Positions 1 through 10,985 are shown, counted from the stretch's first letter. The stretch: DNA of 64,000 nucleotides from Laguncularia racemosa (GCA_037954665.1 JBBMOL010000136.1:744001-808000), one strand, 5' to 3'. Translations and numbers: made by a program. The notes: generated from the sequence alone by a model not told the origin.

Positions 1-445
1 GTGGATAAAAGGCTTTGAGAATTTCTATGGGGCTTTTGTTTTCTAGAACACGTGAAGGAAGTCTATTTATCATGTGTGTAGTGGTAAGAACTGCTTCTCT
101 CCAATAGGCCTTAGGAACATTTCCTTGGAAAAGTAGTGCTTGGGTGGAGTTAAGTAAATGCCCATTTTTCCTCTCGGTTACCCCATTTTGTTTGGGTGTA
201 TTGACACATGATGAATCATGGATAATGCCTTATGATTGGAAGTAGGGTGATAAAGTATGATTGAAATAATCTTTAGCATTATTTGTTCTAATGCTTTTGA
301 TTTTAACCCCAAATTGGTTTTGAACTATTGTGTGAAAACTTGGTATGACTTGATTAACATCAGATTTTTGTTTAAGAAAGAGCCATGTAACCCGAGTGCA
401 ATAATCAATTAAGGACATAAATCACCGAGCTCCAAATATATTAGG
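1..445 (-). pseudogene. Copia D integrase core, left half (D is split by B)
   Basis: Minus-strand translation matches the integrase core of copia G at 24043-28401: an IDYCTRVTWLF stretch, then QNQFGVKIKS, then ERKNGHLL. The second catalytic Asp of the DD35E triad is lost, because G reads RTDNAKD and this copy reads RTNNAKD (GAT to AAT). There are also in-frame stops. The frame breaks at 445, exactly at the TTAGG duplication flanking copia B, and its upstream half (ending HSDIWGP) resumes at 17229. The rest of D pol and its 3' LTR should lie left of the window. This is a dead copy. Confidence 0.9.
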
Positions 446-536
446 TTTTAAATAATATATGTATACTAGTCTCACATCTCTTAGTTAATAGAATACTAAA
501 CTTGCATACGTATATACATACTTGTACAGTTATAAT

Positions 537-1813
537 CAAGGTTGTCAAAATCGCAATTTTACGTAGAATCGCGAAAGGGTCCGTAGAATCGGAACGTAAA
601 AACGGAATGTAGAAACGTAAGTTTCTACAACCTATGTAAAATAGCTTTCAAATATTATAAATTTATTTACAATAGTCATTAAAAAATATAATTAATAATA
701 GAAATAAGGAAATTAAGTATTTATTTTAGCCATAAATTACAAATTTGTAATAAAAGTCATAATATAGATAATCGAGTTTCACCTAGTTCTATATACAAAA
801 ACTAAAAAATAATAGATAAAATTTAAAAATCAATTGTGACTTTAAGAAATTACTAATAAATAAAAATTGATAATGAAAATATACCATTAAAAAGGAGTAA
901 TATTAAAAAATGAATAAAAGTACATAATAAAGAAGATACTATAACAAGAAAACCTTCAAAATTATATATTACTAGGTAAAGTTATCTACCATTTATTTTA
1001 TTTACTATTATAAAAATATTAGTTAAAATAAGGAAAGTTGCAGCAATCAAACACAAGTGCTTTAATACGAACATGATCACAAATAAGAATAAGAAGACTA
1101 ATAATCGACGAACATAAACACAAAGACTTCAATGCAACGTAACACACTGACAAGAGATGAGTGATGACCGACAAACATGTCGTGGTATGACTTATATAAA
1201 CGCCAAAGGACTTTTAACAATTAAGCCCACGGTTGTTTATTAAAAGTTTAGGCTTGGATAAGAAAACACGAAGAAAAATGTTTTTGGAAGGAATAAGGGA
1301 AGAGCACGGCCGTGTATCAAGGAAACACGCCCACGGAAGCACACACAGTTTAACACACGGTTGAAGGCACGGCCGTGTGTTAAGCTTGGAAAATACTCAG
1401 AAGTACACATGGTTGAACACACGGTTGAAGGCACGGCCGTGTGTTGAGCTTGAAAAATACACAGAACAGAAGTACACACGGTTCCTAGCTCGCTTCTCCT
1501 CTCTCATCGCTTTTCACTGTCTCTCTCTCACTGTCTCTCTTCAACATACAGGAACAGCAGCAGCAGCAAGCCGGAAATTGCAAAGGATGTGCTGGGTTGC
1601 TGATTGGGTTGGACTGGGTTGCGATTGGGATAATTGTGTGGAATCGGTAAAAACGTGCAGAATCGCGATTTTGAACGATTTTACTGTTCAAAATCGCGAT
1701 TTTACTCCGATTTTGATCATTTCCGATTTTGTATGCGAGTTAACTGGGATTGTATATATAAACTCGTAAAAACGTAGAATCGTACGAGTTGAAACGCGAT
1801 TTTGACAACCTTG
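537..1813. mobile_element. Non-autonomous hAT-like DNA transposon (1,277 bp)
   Basis: Perfect 18-bp terminal inverted repeats CAAGGTTGTCAAAATCGC lie at 537-554 and, reversed, at 1796-1813. They are flanked by an 8-bp TSD GTTATAAT at 529-536 and 1814-1821. An 8-bp duplication is diagnostic of the hAT superfamily. The 3' LTR of B (17071-17223) supplies the empty site without the insert. Both subterminal regions carry many copies of GTAGAATCG and AAAATCGCGATTTT-like motifs, as transposase-binding regions do. No transposase reading frame is present; the short open frames inside are repeat-derived. Confidence 0.9.
1305..1481. repeat. 63-64 bp repeats with palindrome CACGGCCGTG
   Basis: The 10-bp palindrome CACGGCCGTG occurs at 1305-1314, 1368-1377 and 1432-1441, spaced 63 and 64 bp. 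The last two lie in near-identical units that start AACACACGGTTGAAGG. The block is GC-rich compared with the AT-rich ends of the hAT-like element that carries it. Confidence 0.8.
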
Positions 1814-1883
1814 GTTATAATATTTGGAAAATAATAAGATTTAAGGTTTCTTTTCTCTCTCTATTTTCCTTTCCTTTTTAACA

Positions 1884-1895
1884 TGGTATCAGAGC
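1884..1895 (+). other. Primer binding site of copia B
   Basis: TGGTATCAGAGC directly follows the 5' LTR and is complementary to the 3' end of plant initiator-Met tRNA, the usual primer for Ty1/copia minus-strand synthesis. Confidence 0.92.
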
Positions 1896-2338
1896 TAAGG
1901 AACGAGAAACCCTAAATTTGCCTAAACACTTAAAAAAAAAACCCTAATTTCGGCGATGAGTACTGTTCACAGTATCCTAATTTCGGCGGGGAGGTACTTT
2001 CCAGTGTCAAATTTAAAATCCGATCACATCACCGTGTTCCTCTCTTCTCCGGTGTCAAATCCCAAAAGCCTTGTCACCGGAAGCTCCTCCACGTGCCACT
2101 GTCATCCTTTATATCTACTTATTCGAGGTTCACAGTGATTGTTTTACTTTATTAAGGCGTAGAACAACAACACCATCCTCTTCCGCCTCTGTTTGACTTC
2201 ATCCACCGTCAATCGCCACTGTTCATCGTCGATCGCTACCGTCCGCCGCCGACCGCCACCAACCGCTACCAACCACCACTGTGTGTTTGTTCTTTTCACC
2301 TTTTTCCATTCCTTTTTAAGGTGTTCTCTTAATCCAAT

Positions 2339-2578
2339 ATGGCTTATGATAGTTCCTCATACAGAATTAGTCCTTTTTTGAGCTTATTATCTCCTTCTCT
2401 TGCCATTGTAACTGAGAAACTGATGGGTAGTTATTATTTATCTTGGTCTACAGCAGTAGAGTTATGGTGTATGGGTCAAGGTTTATAGGACCACTTGATC
2501 ACTAGAGTGGAAGATGTGGAGAACGAAAATAGAAATAATTGGATACGAGCTAATGCTTTACTATTGAGTCTTCTATAG
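2339..2578 (+). pseudogene. Copia B gag, N-terminal part
   Basis: An ATG at 2339 starts a frame reading SLLSPSLAIVTEKLMG, then YYLSWSTAVELWCM, homologous to the gag start of copia E (19414-19599). A TAG follows where E has CAG (LQDHL). The frame is cut at 2578 by the 5-bp TSD of copia A and resumes at 8197. The preceding 5' leader (1896-2338) contains no reading frame of note and resembles the E leader. Confidence 0.85.
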
Positions 2579-2785
2579 TGAAGAATTTAGGAGGAAAGAG
2601 ATTAGTTTTTTATTCCTCTTCTTCTTTATCTTTTTACATAGACATAGTGTATATATACACTTACAGGAATGCTATATTAGAAAAGAAAATAAAATCTCCT
2701 ATCTAATATTTAATTCTGTAATATAATATTTAATTCTGTAATAAAATCTCCTAGCTAGCACAATAATATTACATATATGTTAACA
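2579..2785 (-). repeat. 3' LTR of copia A (207 bp)
   Basis: On the minus strand it runs TGTTAACATATATG to ATTCTTCA. The purine tract complement CTCCCCCTCAA lies just outside at 2786-2796. It has two copies of a 20-bp unit around TAATATTTAATTCTG where the 5' LTR has one. Confidence 0.95.
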
Positions 2786-2792
2786 CTCCCCC

Positions 2793-3664
2793 TCAAGTTG
2801 GAGCATAGATATCACACATGCCCAACTTGCAAACTAAGGTATGATAGGTCCTGTGACACAACCCTTTAGTAAATACATCAGCTAGTTGCTTATCAGATAT
2901 CACATGATGTAAGCTCAAGATGCCCTCAGTCAATTTCTCTTTGATGAAGTGTCGATCAATCTCTATATGCTTGGTTCGATCATGTTGAACTGGATTTTGT
3001 GCTATACTGATAGCAGCTTTATTGTCACAATACAAGGATGGTGCTTCTTTATCTGACATATTTAATTCTTCCAATATCTTCTATAACCATAGAAGCTCAC
3101 AAACCCCTTGAGCCATAGCTCTGTATTCTGCTTCAACACTTGATCGAGCAACTATACTTTGTTTCTTGCTCCTCCATGTTACAAGGTTCCCTCCTACAAG
3201 TGTGCAATAACCAGTGTTGGACCTTCTATCACTTAGAGATCCAGCCCAATCTGCATCCGTAAAGCATTCTATCTGAAGGTGGCCATGCTTGGCGAACAAC
3301 AGTTCTTTTCCAGGAGCAGACTTCAGATATCTCAAGATGCGATATACTGCTTGCATGTGTGATTCTCGTGGATCATGCATAAACTGACTCACTAGACTGA
3401 CTACATATGCAATGTCCGGTCTAGTGTGCGAGAGATATATCAGTCTTCCTACTAATCTCTGGTATCTCCCTAAATCAACTGAATCACCAACTCCAGCCTG
3501 CAACTTGTGGTTGTTTTCAATGGGAGATTCTACTGGTTTACACCCCATCATGCCAGTTTTTTCCAAGAGATCCAGAATATATTTTCTCTGAGAAATGAAG
3601 ATACCTTTCTTTGATCTAGCAACTTCAATTCCTAGGAAATATTGCAGTTTCTCTAGATCCTTGA
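2793..3664 (-). pseudogene. Copia A RNase H and C-terminal RT
   Basis: The C-terminal quarter of the copia polyprotein, ending KLGMCDIYAPT just inside the 3' LTR. RNase H motifs are visible: DADWAGSLSDRRSNTGYC, then VEAEYRAM, then LYCDNKAA, then HIEIDRHF. RNase H removes the RNA strand during reverse transcription in the virus-like particle. The frame has one stop at 3081-3083 (TAG, where copia C has CAG) and is separated from the rest of RT by the palindromic element at 3665-4163. Confidence 0.92.
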
Positions 3665-4163
3665 TGATGTGCCTAAACACACTTAAAAGCACATCCAAAA
3701 GACTTAAGAATAACTATCTCAAGTCAAGGCAAAATCGGATCCAAAAATGGCACTTTTCAAATGAACCCTAATGATGAAAGGATTAATTCTCTTATCAATT
3801 TCAATCCCAAGAAGTTGAAATTGTGGTGAGTGCAACATCTTGAAATTGTGAGTTATATCAATTTCATTTTGTTGTGATTTCTTTTCTTCTCTAGTGTGTC
3901 ATATCTAGGGTTGAATTGAGATATTTCTTGGTCAGATATCCTTGTTGTTATTCACGAATTCTTGTGATTATTTGAAGGAATTATCATATTGATCCAATTC
4001 ATCTTTAAGGATATTCTGATTATATCATTGGTTGTTTGAATTTCATCCTTTCATCATTAGGGTTCATTTGAAAAGTGCCATTTTTGGATCCGATTTTGCC
4101 TTGACTTGAGATAGTTATTCTTAAGTCTTTTGGATGTGCTTTTAAGTGTGTTTAGGCACATCA
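3665..4163. mobile_element. Palindromic foldback element with 119-bp perfect arms
   Basis: The arms at 3665-3783 and 4045-4163 are exact reverse complements over 119 bp, starting TGATGTGCCTAAACACAC. A 261-bp AT-rich loop has no coding frame. The flanks carry CTTGA at 3660-3664 and 4164-4168, and copia C provides the empty site. The 5-bp TSD with TG and CA ends resembles LTR-element integration rather than hAT (8 bp), Mutator (9-11 bp) or PIF/Tc1 (2-3 bp) elements. The insertion places a TGA stop in the RT frame of A. Confidence 0.88.
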
Positions 4164-6062
4164 CTTGATTTCAAATTCCTGAGCCAAAAGTTTCTTAAAT
4201 CGAGCCATCTCCTCTTTATCATCTCCTGTCATCACTATATCATCAACATAAACTATGAGAATAGTAACTTTACCCTCATTATGTTTAATAAATAGTGTAT
4301 GATCCGCATTACTCTGTTGATAGCCAAAGGAGATCATGGCTTTGCTGAACCTATCGAACCATGCTCTGGGAGATTGCTTTAATCCATACAAGGCCTTTTT
4401 CAATCTGCATACTTTCCCATGTGTTGTTTCATTATCAAATCCAGGAGGGATCTCCATAAACACTTCTTCTTCTAAATCTCCATGTAGAAAGGCATTTTTA
4501 ACATCAAATTGCTGTAAGTCCCAGTCAAGGTTGGCTGCACATGATAACAGGATTCTGATCGTGTTCATTTTAGCTACTGGAGCAAAAGTCTCTTGGTAGT
4601 CCACTCCATAGGTTTGAGTGAATCCTTTAGCTACCAATCTTGCTTTGAACCTGTCAACTGATCCATTAGCTCTGTGTTTTATGGTGAACACCCATTTACA
4701 GCCTACCAATTTCTTTCCACGTGGAGAGGCGACAAGCTCCCAAGTCTCATTCTTAGTCAAGGCTTTCATTTCTTCAATCATTGCTCTCTTCCATTTTGGA
4801 TCGTTGAGTGCTTCCTTCCAATCCTGTGGAATAGACACAGATGAAATGGACAAGGAAAAAGCTCTATAGGAGGGAGACAAAGAATCATAGGAAACAAAAT
4901 TAGAAATCGGATGTTTAGTACAGGCCCTGACACCTTTCCTTTGAGAAATAGGTTTATCTAAATCATCAAAAGGTAACTCACCAGAAGAGGAGGATTCTTG
5001 GCAGCAGAGAGTAGGTTGCACAATGGCTTCTTCTGTCTTGTCTTTGTCGCTCCTCGAGTACCTCTTCAAATCAGGTTTGTCTAAACACCCAATTTTCTCC
5101 CCTTGGATAATAGTCTCCTTCTGACCATCATTTTCTCTTGGGTTAAGATCAGTAAGAGTCATAGAACTAGGTATCATCTCTTCCTTTGCATTATTCTCCC
5201 CCTGAAGAGATGACTGGGTTGGACTGAAGTAAGGTTCAGTCTCTCTGAAAGTAACATCCATGCTTACAAAATACTTCCGAGATTGAGGGTGATTGCATCT
5301 GTAACCTTTTTGTGTTGGCGAATACCCAATAAACACACACCTAAGGGCTCGTGGATCTAGTTTTCCAGCATCCTTAATATGAACAAAACAAACGCATCCA
5401 AATACCTTTGGAGGAACAGTGTACGTATTTTGTCCTTTTAAGGTTTCTAAAGGACTCCGATAGTCAAGAGCCCTAAGAGGCATTCGTTTGATAAGATATG
5501 CAGCAATTAGAATTGCATCCCCCCGGTAAGGTTTAGGAAGATTCATGGTAAACATAAGTGACCTAGCAGCTTCCAAAAGATGCCTATTCTTCCTTTCAGC
5601 TACCCCATTCTGTGCACTTGTATATGGACAACTAGTCTGATGAATTATCCCATGCGACTCCAAATAAGAACTAAATCTGCTATTGATGTATTCAGTGCCA
5701 TTATCAGTCCTAAGAATCTTTATTTTAGCATCAAATTGAGTGCAAACCATCTTATGAAAAGACTGAAAACAGGAAAACACATCACTTTTAGCCTTAAGTA
5801 GATATACCCAAGTCATCCTGGTGCAGTAATCAATAAAAGTGACAAACCATCGACTACCAGACAAAGAAGTAGTCTGAGTAGGGCCCCAAACATCAGAGTG
5901 AATAGTCATAAAAGGAGACTTGCTTTTATTATTACTCAAAGGATAAGAGTTTCGAGAATGTTTTGCATATTCGCAAGCATCACAAAATAAAGAATCAGAC
6001 TGAGTCTTTGAAAACAAACTAGGAAATAATTTGCGTAACACTAAAAAAGAGGGATGGCCCAA
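4161..6062 (-). pseudogene. Copia A integrase and RT N-terminal part (633 codons open)
   Basis: A long open stretch begins in the GAG_pre-integrase zinc region (LGHPSF, then CDACEYAKHS) and continues through the DD35E integrase core (HSDVWGP, RTDNGTEY, VAERKNRH) and a linker. It ends in the RT with AFLHGDLEEEVF, LYGLKQSPRAW and the catalytic YVDDIVMTGDD. All three integrase catalytic residues are kept. It stops where the palindromic element enters. Upstream it is cut off from gag/protease by a TAG at 6072-6074, where copia C has TGG. Confidence 0.93.
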
Positions 6063-6074
6063 ACGCCTGTGCTA

Positions 6075-7503
6075 CTGTAATATTTCATGATTAACATCCT
6101 TATTTCCCCCAAAAAAGGCCCGCTGAAGACTAGAACCTTGACCTCCATCCAACAGATATAAGCCATCGTGCAATCTACCACTGCCAATCCTCTTCCCTAT
6201 TTGAAGATCCTGAAAGACACATTGATTAGGGAAAAACTCAATTTTACAGTTGAGATTTTTTAAGTGCACTGACAGATAAGAGATTGACAGGAAATTGAGG
6301 GGCATGAAGCGCAGAGGATAGTTCGATATGAGGAGTACAAAAAACAGAACCTGTTCCAGATACTGGGGTGAAAGAACCATCGGCAATTCGGACATTATCT
6401 CTTTTTAAACACGGTGAGTATTCAAGAAGATTTTTTGAGGAGCCCGTCATGTGTCTATTCGCACCAGAATCAATAATCCAACAATTAGTATCAAGGGTAG
6501 CAGAAAAAGCATTACCTGACTGCACAAAATTGGATTTGCTACTGGAAGAAGATTCTTGATGAGACAAAAGACGCTTGAGATGCTGAATCTCATCAGGAGA
6601 GAAAAAACCAGAGTGAGTCATCTCAGGAGTAGACTCCATAGCTTCAGACAAATTTGCCCGAGTAGAGTTAACCCGTTTACCTCCACGATCTCTTATTGGA
6701 CGTCCATGTAGCTTCCAGCAAGTCTCTTTAGTATGTCGTGGTTTCCCACAATAATCACATCGTAAATGATCTTTATGAGAACTATGTGCTTTCAGCTGCT
6801 CAGATGAATCACTAGCAGCTACCAAACCAGACTTTTCAACCTGCGGGATATAGAGCATGGCATTGCGCCTGCTTTCTTCCTGTTGAACATAGGAATATGC
6901 CTCCTCAAGAGAAGGAAAAGGTATCTTACCGAGAACATGTACTCTGATCTGATCAAATTCATTGTTTAACCCAGCCAAAAAATCATACACCCTTTCTTTT
7001 GCAAGTAATTTCTGGAACTTTACTGCATCTCCGATACAATCTGCCTGAAAATCTTAATAATAGTCAAGTTCTTGCCACAAACCATTCAACTCAGAAAAAT
7101 AATGGGAAATTGTCATTTCTCCTTGCTTCAACCTATAGACCTTGTTTCGAATCTCATAAATCTGAGCATCATTTCCCACCCGTGAATAGGTGAGGGTTAC
7201 AGCATTCCATATCTTTGCTGCTGTGTCAAGCAATAAGTATGTTCTTGAAATATGGGGCTGTATGGAATTGATAAGCCAGGCCATTACCAAGGAATTTTCA
7301 GAATCCCATTGATGGAATAATGGATCGGTTGCTACTGGTTTGACTTTAACACTGGTAATATAATCCTGCATTCCCCTAGCTTTGATAAACAATAAACAAG
7401 ACCGTGACCAAGCAAGGTAATTGTTCCCATCAAACTTGATAGGGCTGATTTGCAGTGACAGATTATCAGTACTAATTCCAGCAATTCTCTTATCAGTTTC
7501 CAT
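6075..7503 (-). pseudogene. Copia A gag and protease
   Basis: The start METDK at 7503 is in the same place as in copia C. The frame reads SPIKFDGNNYLAWSRS, a UBN2-type copia gag, then a CCHC zinc knuckle CDYCGKPRHTKETC and the protease active site WIIDSGANRHM. A TAA at 7054-7056 replaces a CAA kept in C, and a small deletion near 6246 shifts the frame before the SNCKIEFF region. The leader up to the PBS (7504-7991) is GC-richer and holds no real gene. Confidence 0.9.
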
Positions 7504-7991
7504 AATGCAAACAGTTAACCCAAGCAATTAAGACAACAGACTTAAATAGCCTCGAAGGAAGAGCAAACAGAATAGTTCGTAAACTTTCAAACCCGTACCC
7601 GTACACAAACTGTCAAACCCGTATGAATACACATAGGGAAGTAATGAGCACAACCTAAAGCAAAAAACACCTGGACGCAACCTAAAAGAAACGAAATCAC
7701 CTGGAAAACAGTTGGAGGGCGTCGGAAAAAGAAGGGCGAGCAAGACAGCGGAAAGCCCACGAAAAATGGTGGTCAGAACAGTTCCCACGCGTCGACGGCC
7801 GATGAAGCTTCACACGCGCGGTTTCCGGTGGTCGGAGAAGAAAGGGTCGGTCGGAAAAGGGTGGCGCTCCTCTTGGGATGGGTGGTGTCGACTACCTTCG
7901 AAGAAAAAACCTCTTGTACGGCGTTTTAGGGTTTCAAAAATAAACCGTGCCAGAAAAAAGAAAAAAATTTTTGACCTAAAAAGTGGTTTTA

Positions 7992-8004
7992 GGCTCTGAT
8001 ACCA
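7992..8004 (-). other. Primer binding site of copia A
   Basis: The reverse complement reads TGGTATCAGAGCC, initiator-Met tRNA complementary, abutting the 5' LTR. Confidence 0.93.
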
Positions 8005-8191
8005 TGAAGAATTTAGGAGGAAAGAGATTAGTTTTTTATTCCTCTTCTTCTTTACCTTTTTACATAGACATAGTGTATATATACACTTAGAAGAATGCTA
8101 TATTAGGAAAGAAAATAAAATCTCCTATCTAATATTTAATTCTGTAATAAAATCTCCTAGCTAGCACAATAATATTACATATATGTTAACA
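8005..8191 (-). repeat. 5' LTR of copia A (187 bp)
   Basis: Same ends as the 3' LTR, but one 20-bp tandem unit is missing. The other differences are four substitutions. Confidence 0.95.
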
Positions 8192-8196
8192 TATAG

Positions 8197-8826
8197 CAAT
8201 CCATTGATTCTTCCCTTCATCTAATCTATAATCATTATCGCACATGCTATGATGTATGGATTCAAACAAAGACTCTTTATACTAATGACATACAGCGTTT
8301 GTATTTGGTAATTTCTAACCTACTTAATTTGAGACCGTTGGGTATGTCTATTATTGATTTTCTTGGGAAATGGGCATCTATTAAGGCTGAGTATAACTCT
8401 CTCCTTCCTTGCAGTCAGTCACTCAATGATGATTTAGCTCAGAGGGACAAATTCTTTATGGTCTGCATTCTTGCAACGCTCCATCCTGATCATGTTCCAA
8501 TTCGTGATCAAATATTGGCTAGTCCTATTGTACCGTCTATGAATGAAGTTTTCTCCCGCCTTCTTCGTGTCTCATCTATCCCTAATGCACCTTTATCTAG
8601 GTTTCCTCTTGTGGACAATTCAGCTTTTGCTTCTCATGTAGCTCCTAGAGCTCGAATAAATTCAAGAGAAGCACAAGGTGGAGATCGTGGAGACAATAGG
8701 GGAGATCGTCCTAGATGTACTTATTGTCATCGGTGGGGACATACTAAAGATAACTGCCACAAGTTACATGGACGTCCTCCACGTGCTAACATCATTCAGA
8801 ATACTAATTCTGCATCATTTGAAGAA
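8197..8826 (+). pseudogene. Copia B gag, C-terminal part with zinc knuckle
   Basis: Continues the gag frame cut at 2578: LYLVISNLLNLRPLG, then SIIDFLGKWASIKAEY, which is the UBN2 gag fold. A CCHC zinc knuckle CTYCHRWGHTKDNC follows near 8719. The frame ends in TAG at 8827-8829, followed closely by another stop. Confidence 0.88.
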
Positions 8827-8973
8827 TAGCATTAGGACTCTCTTCTACTCACAAGAGCTGATTTAGAAAATTATCTTTAGTATCAAGCTTCAAAGTAGTC
8901 ATCATCTTCTACTGCTTCCTTTGCCCATATTGGTAAATCTGTTGCATGTCTCACTCAATCTTCTTCTTTAGGC

Positions 8974-9320
8974 CCATGGGTGATTGATTCTGGTGCTTCT
9001 GAACATATTTCTGGTAATCCTCAACTGTTTTCTCATTTTGTTAAATCTACCTCATTACCATCAATAACTGTAGCAAATGGTTCATATACAGTTGCTAAAG
9101 CAATGGGTAGTGTTCAACCCTTATCATCTTTGCCATTGGAACATGTTTTTTATATTCCTTATTGTCCTTTTAATCTTGTCTCTATTAGTAAAATCACCTG
9201 TGCACTAAATTATTCTATTAAATTTGACCCTCATTTTGTTATTTTCTAGGACCTCAGTACGGGACAGACGATTGGCACAGGATGTGAGTCATAAGGGCTT
9301 TACTACATCAATAAGTCACT
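8974..9320 (+). pseudogene. Copia B protease and start of GAG_pre-integrase region
   Basis: The aspartic protease active site reads WVIDSGASEHISG near 8977. It is followed by VFYIPYCPFNLVSISK, the conserved strand before the integrase zinc domain. TAG at 9247-9249 sits where related copies have CAG (FQDL). Confidence 0.88.
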
Positions 9321-9369
9321 AGCTTCTTCTATTACATGTTCTGCTACAGTCTCTCCAACTCTTCTTCAT

Positions 9370-10330
9370 AATCAGTTGAGCCATCCTAGTTGTGTCAAAC
9401 TTCAAAAGATGTTTCCTCACTTATCATATTTATCTACTTTAGAATGTGAGTCGTGTCAACTTGGAAAACATTCTAGGACTTTGTTTCCCAAGAGAGTCAA
9501 TAATTGGGCTACATCTCCTTTTTCTATAGTTCATTCAAATATTTGTGGCTCGAGTCGTGTCATCTCTGTTTTAGGTTTTCAATATTTTGTAACCTTTATT
9601 GATGACCATTCTCAATGTACTTGGTTATATTTGATGAAAAATCGTTTTAAATTATTTTCTATTTTTGAGTCTTTGTGCTGAAATCAAAACTTAGTTTAAT
9701 ATATCTATACAAGTCTTGCGCAATGATAATGCTCCTAAGTATTTTTCTACTCAATTTACTCAATTTATGTCATCCTATGGAATTTTACATCATTCTTCTT
9801 GTGCTTATACACCTCAACAAAATGGTGTTGCTGATTGTAAAAATCGACATCTAATTGAGACCGCTCATACACTTCTTTTACACCATCATGTTCCTACTCG
9901 TTTTTGGGTTGATGCTGTGCTTACTACATGTTATCTCATTAACAGAATGCCTTCCTCTGTCCTTTAGCACAAAATTCCTCATACTATCTTATTTCTTGAT
10001 TAATCATTATACACTCTTCCTCTTCGTGTCCTTGGTTGCACATGCTTTGTTCATGATATCTCTTCCTGAGTTTGTCCTTGCCATTCCTGAGTCTGTCCCT
10101 CTTGTCTATGACTCTGGTTCTTCCCCTTCACCGTTGCAGGTATACCATTGACGCTTTCGAAACCTACCCTCCTTAGCATCTCTACCTCCTTCAGATGCTC
10201 CTACCGACTCACATTCTGATCTAATGCCTCCACCGGCTGAGGACCTCCTTGAAGTAGACCTTCCAATTGCTCTCCGAAAGGGTATTCGTTCTACTCATAA
10301 TCTTCACCCTATATATAATTTTCTCAGTTA
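9370..10330 (+). pseudogene. Copia B integrase
   Basis: LSHPSCVKLQKMFPHL and CESCQLGKHSRT form the HHCC zinc domain. The core follows with VTFIDDHSQCTWLYL, RNDNAPKYFSTQF and QNGVADCKNRHL, where the catalytic Glu is replaced by Asp (G and A have AERKN). There are stops, a frameshift near 9690, and a poorly alignable decayed segment from about 10000 to 10330. Confidence 0.85.
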
Positions 10331-10765
10331 TCATTGGGTTCCCCATCTTATTGCAATGTTGTTTCATCTTTATCTTCTGTTTCTGTTCCTAAAAATGTAA
10401 ATGAGGCACTTTCAGATCCAGGATGGACACAGACAATGGTAGAAGAGATGACTGCCTTCCATGCTAATGATACTTGGGACTTAGTTCCTTTACCTCTTGG
10501 AAAGTCTCTAGTTAGGTGTCGATGGGTTTATGTTGTAAAAGTCAATCCTGATGGTCATGTTGATCGGCTTAAGGCTCGATTGGTTGCCAAGGGTTATACT
10601 CAGGTATATGGTTTGGACTATGTTGATACTTTTTCTCCTATTGCTAAGATGTCATTTGTTCGCTTGTTTTTATCCGTTGCAGCTATGAAACACTAGCCTT
10701 TATACTAGTTGGACATAAAAAATGCCTTTCTTCATGGTGAACTCCAAGAGGAAATTTATATGGAG
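10331..10765 (+). pseudogene. Copia B reverse transcriptase, N-terminal part
   Basis: Reads [17 protein letters not shown], then [10 protein letters not shown], then [18 protein letters not shown], the conserved copia RT entry. TAG codons follow at the expected Trp and Gln positions. Copia C inserted at 10766, and the frame resumes at 15908 with LYGLKQSPHAWF. Confidence 0.9.
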
Positions 10766-10972
10766 TGTTGACATATATGTAATATTATTGTGCTAGCTAG
10801 GAGATTTTATTACAGAATTAAATATTAGATTACAGAATTAAATATTAGATAGGAGAGTTTATTTTCTTTCCTAATATAGCATTCTTGTAAGTGTATATAT
10901 ACACTATGTCTATGTAAAAAGAAAAGTAAGAAGAGGAATAAAAAACTAATCTCTTTCCTCCCACATTCTTCA
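10766..10972 (+). repeat. 5' LTR of copia C (207 bp)
   Basis: Runs TGTTGACATATATG to CACATTCTTCA and has a TATA-like GTGTATATATACAC near 10892. It carries two 20-bp units around TTACAGAATTAAATATTAG. Confidence 0.96.
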
Positions 10973-10985
10973 TGGTATCAGAGCC
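10973..10985 (+). other. Primer binding site of copia C
   Basis: TGGTATCAGAGCC lies directly after the 5' LTR. Confidence 0.93.

Larger units (their letters stand above)
446..1883 (+). repeat. 5' LTR of copia B, split by a hAT-like element
   Basis: The LTR sequence is 446-536 plus 1822-1883, with 537-1821 being the insertion and its duplicated target. The start is TTTTAAATAA, where the 3' LTR has TGTTAAATAA, so the terminal TG has mutated. It ends in TTTTTAACA, directly before the PBS. Confidence 0.9.
2579..8191 (-). mobile_element. Copia A: LTR retrotransposon nested in B gag
   Basis: LTRs lie at 8005-8191 (5') and 2579-2785 (3'), with TSD TATAG at 2574-2578 and 8192-8196 and the PBS complement at 7992-8004. 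The LTRs differ by four substitutions in 187 bp plus a 20-bp tandem unit present only in the 3' copy. Gag, protease, integrase, RT and RNase H are all present on the minus strand, with three stop mutations, one frameshift and a 499-bp palindromic element in RT. It is the same family as copia C (10766-15902), in opposite orientation. Confidence 0.95.

Noticed and set aside
1377..1769. Plus-strand open frame of 130 codons
   Set aside because: Lies in the repeats and subterminal motifs of the hAT-like element; no domain and low-complexity content.
3665..4163. Palindromic element read as a Mutator-like MITE
   Set aside because: The duplication is 5 (at most 6) bp, using copia C as the empty site, which does not fit Mutator; class left open.
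4336..4869. Plus-strand frames over the copia A RT
   Set aside because: Antisense to a well-supported RT; the same shadows occur in copia C.
7528..7788. Open frame in the leader of copia A, with a counterpart at 11202-11441 in C
   Set aside because: Shared only because the leaders are the same sequence; length and frame differ and no domain is seen. Treated as chance upstream frames.
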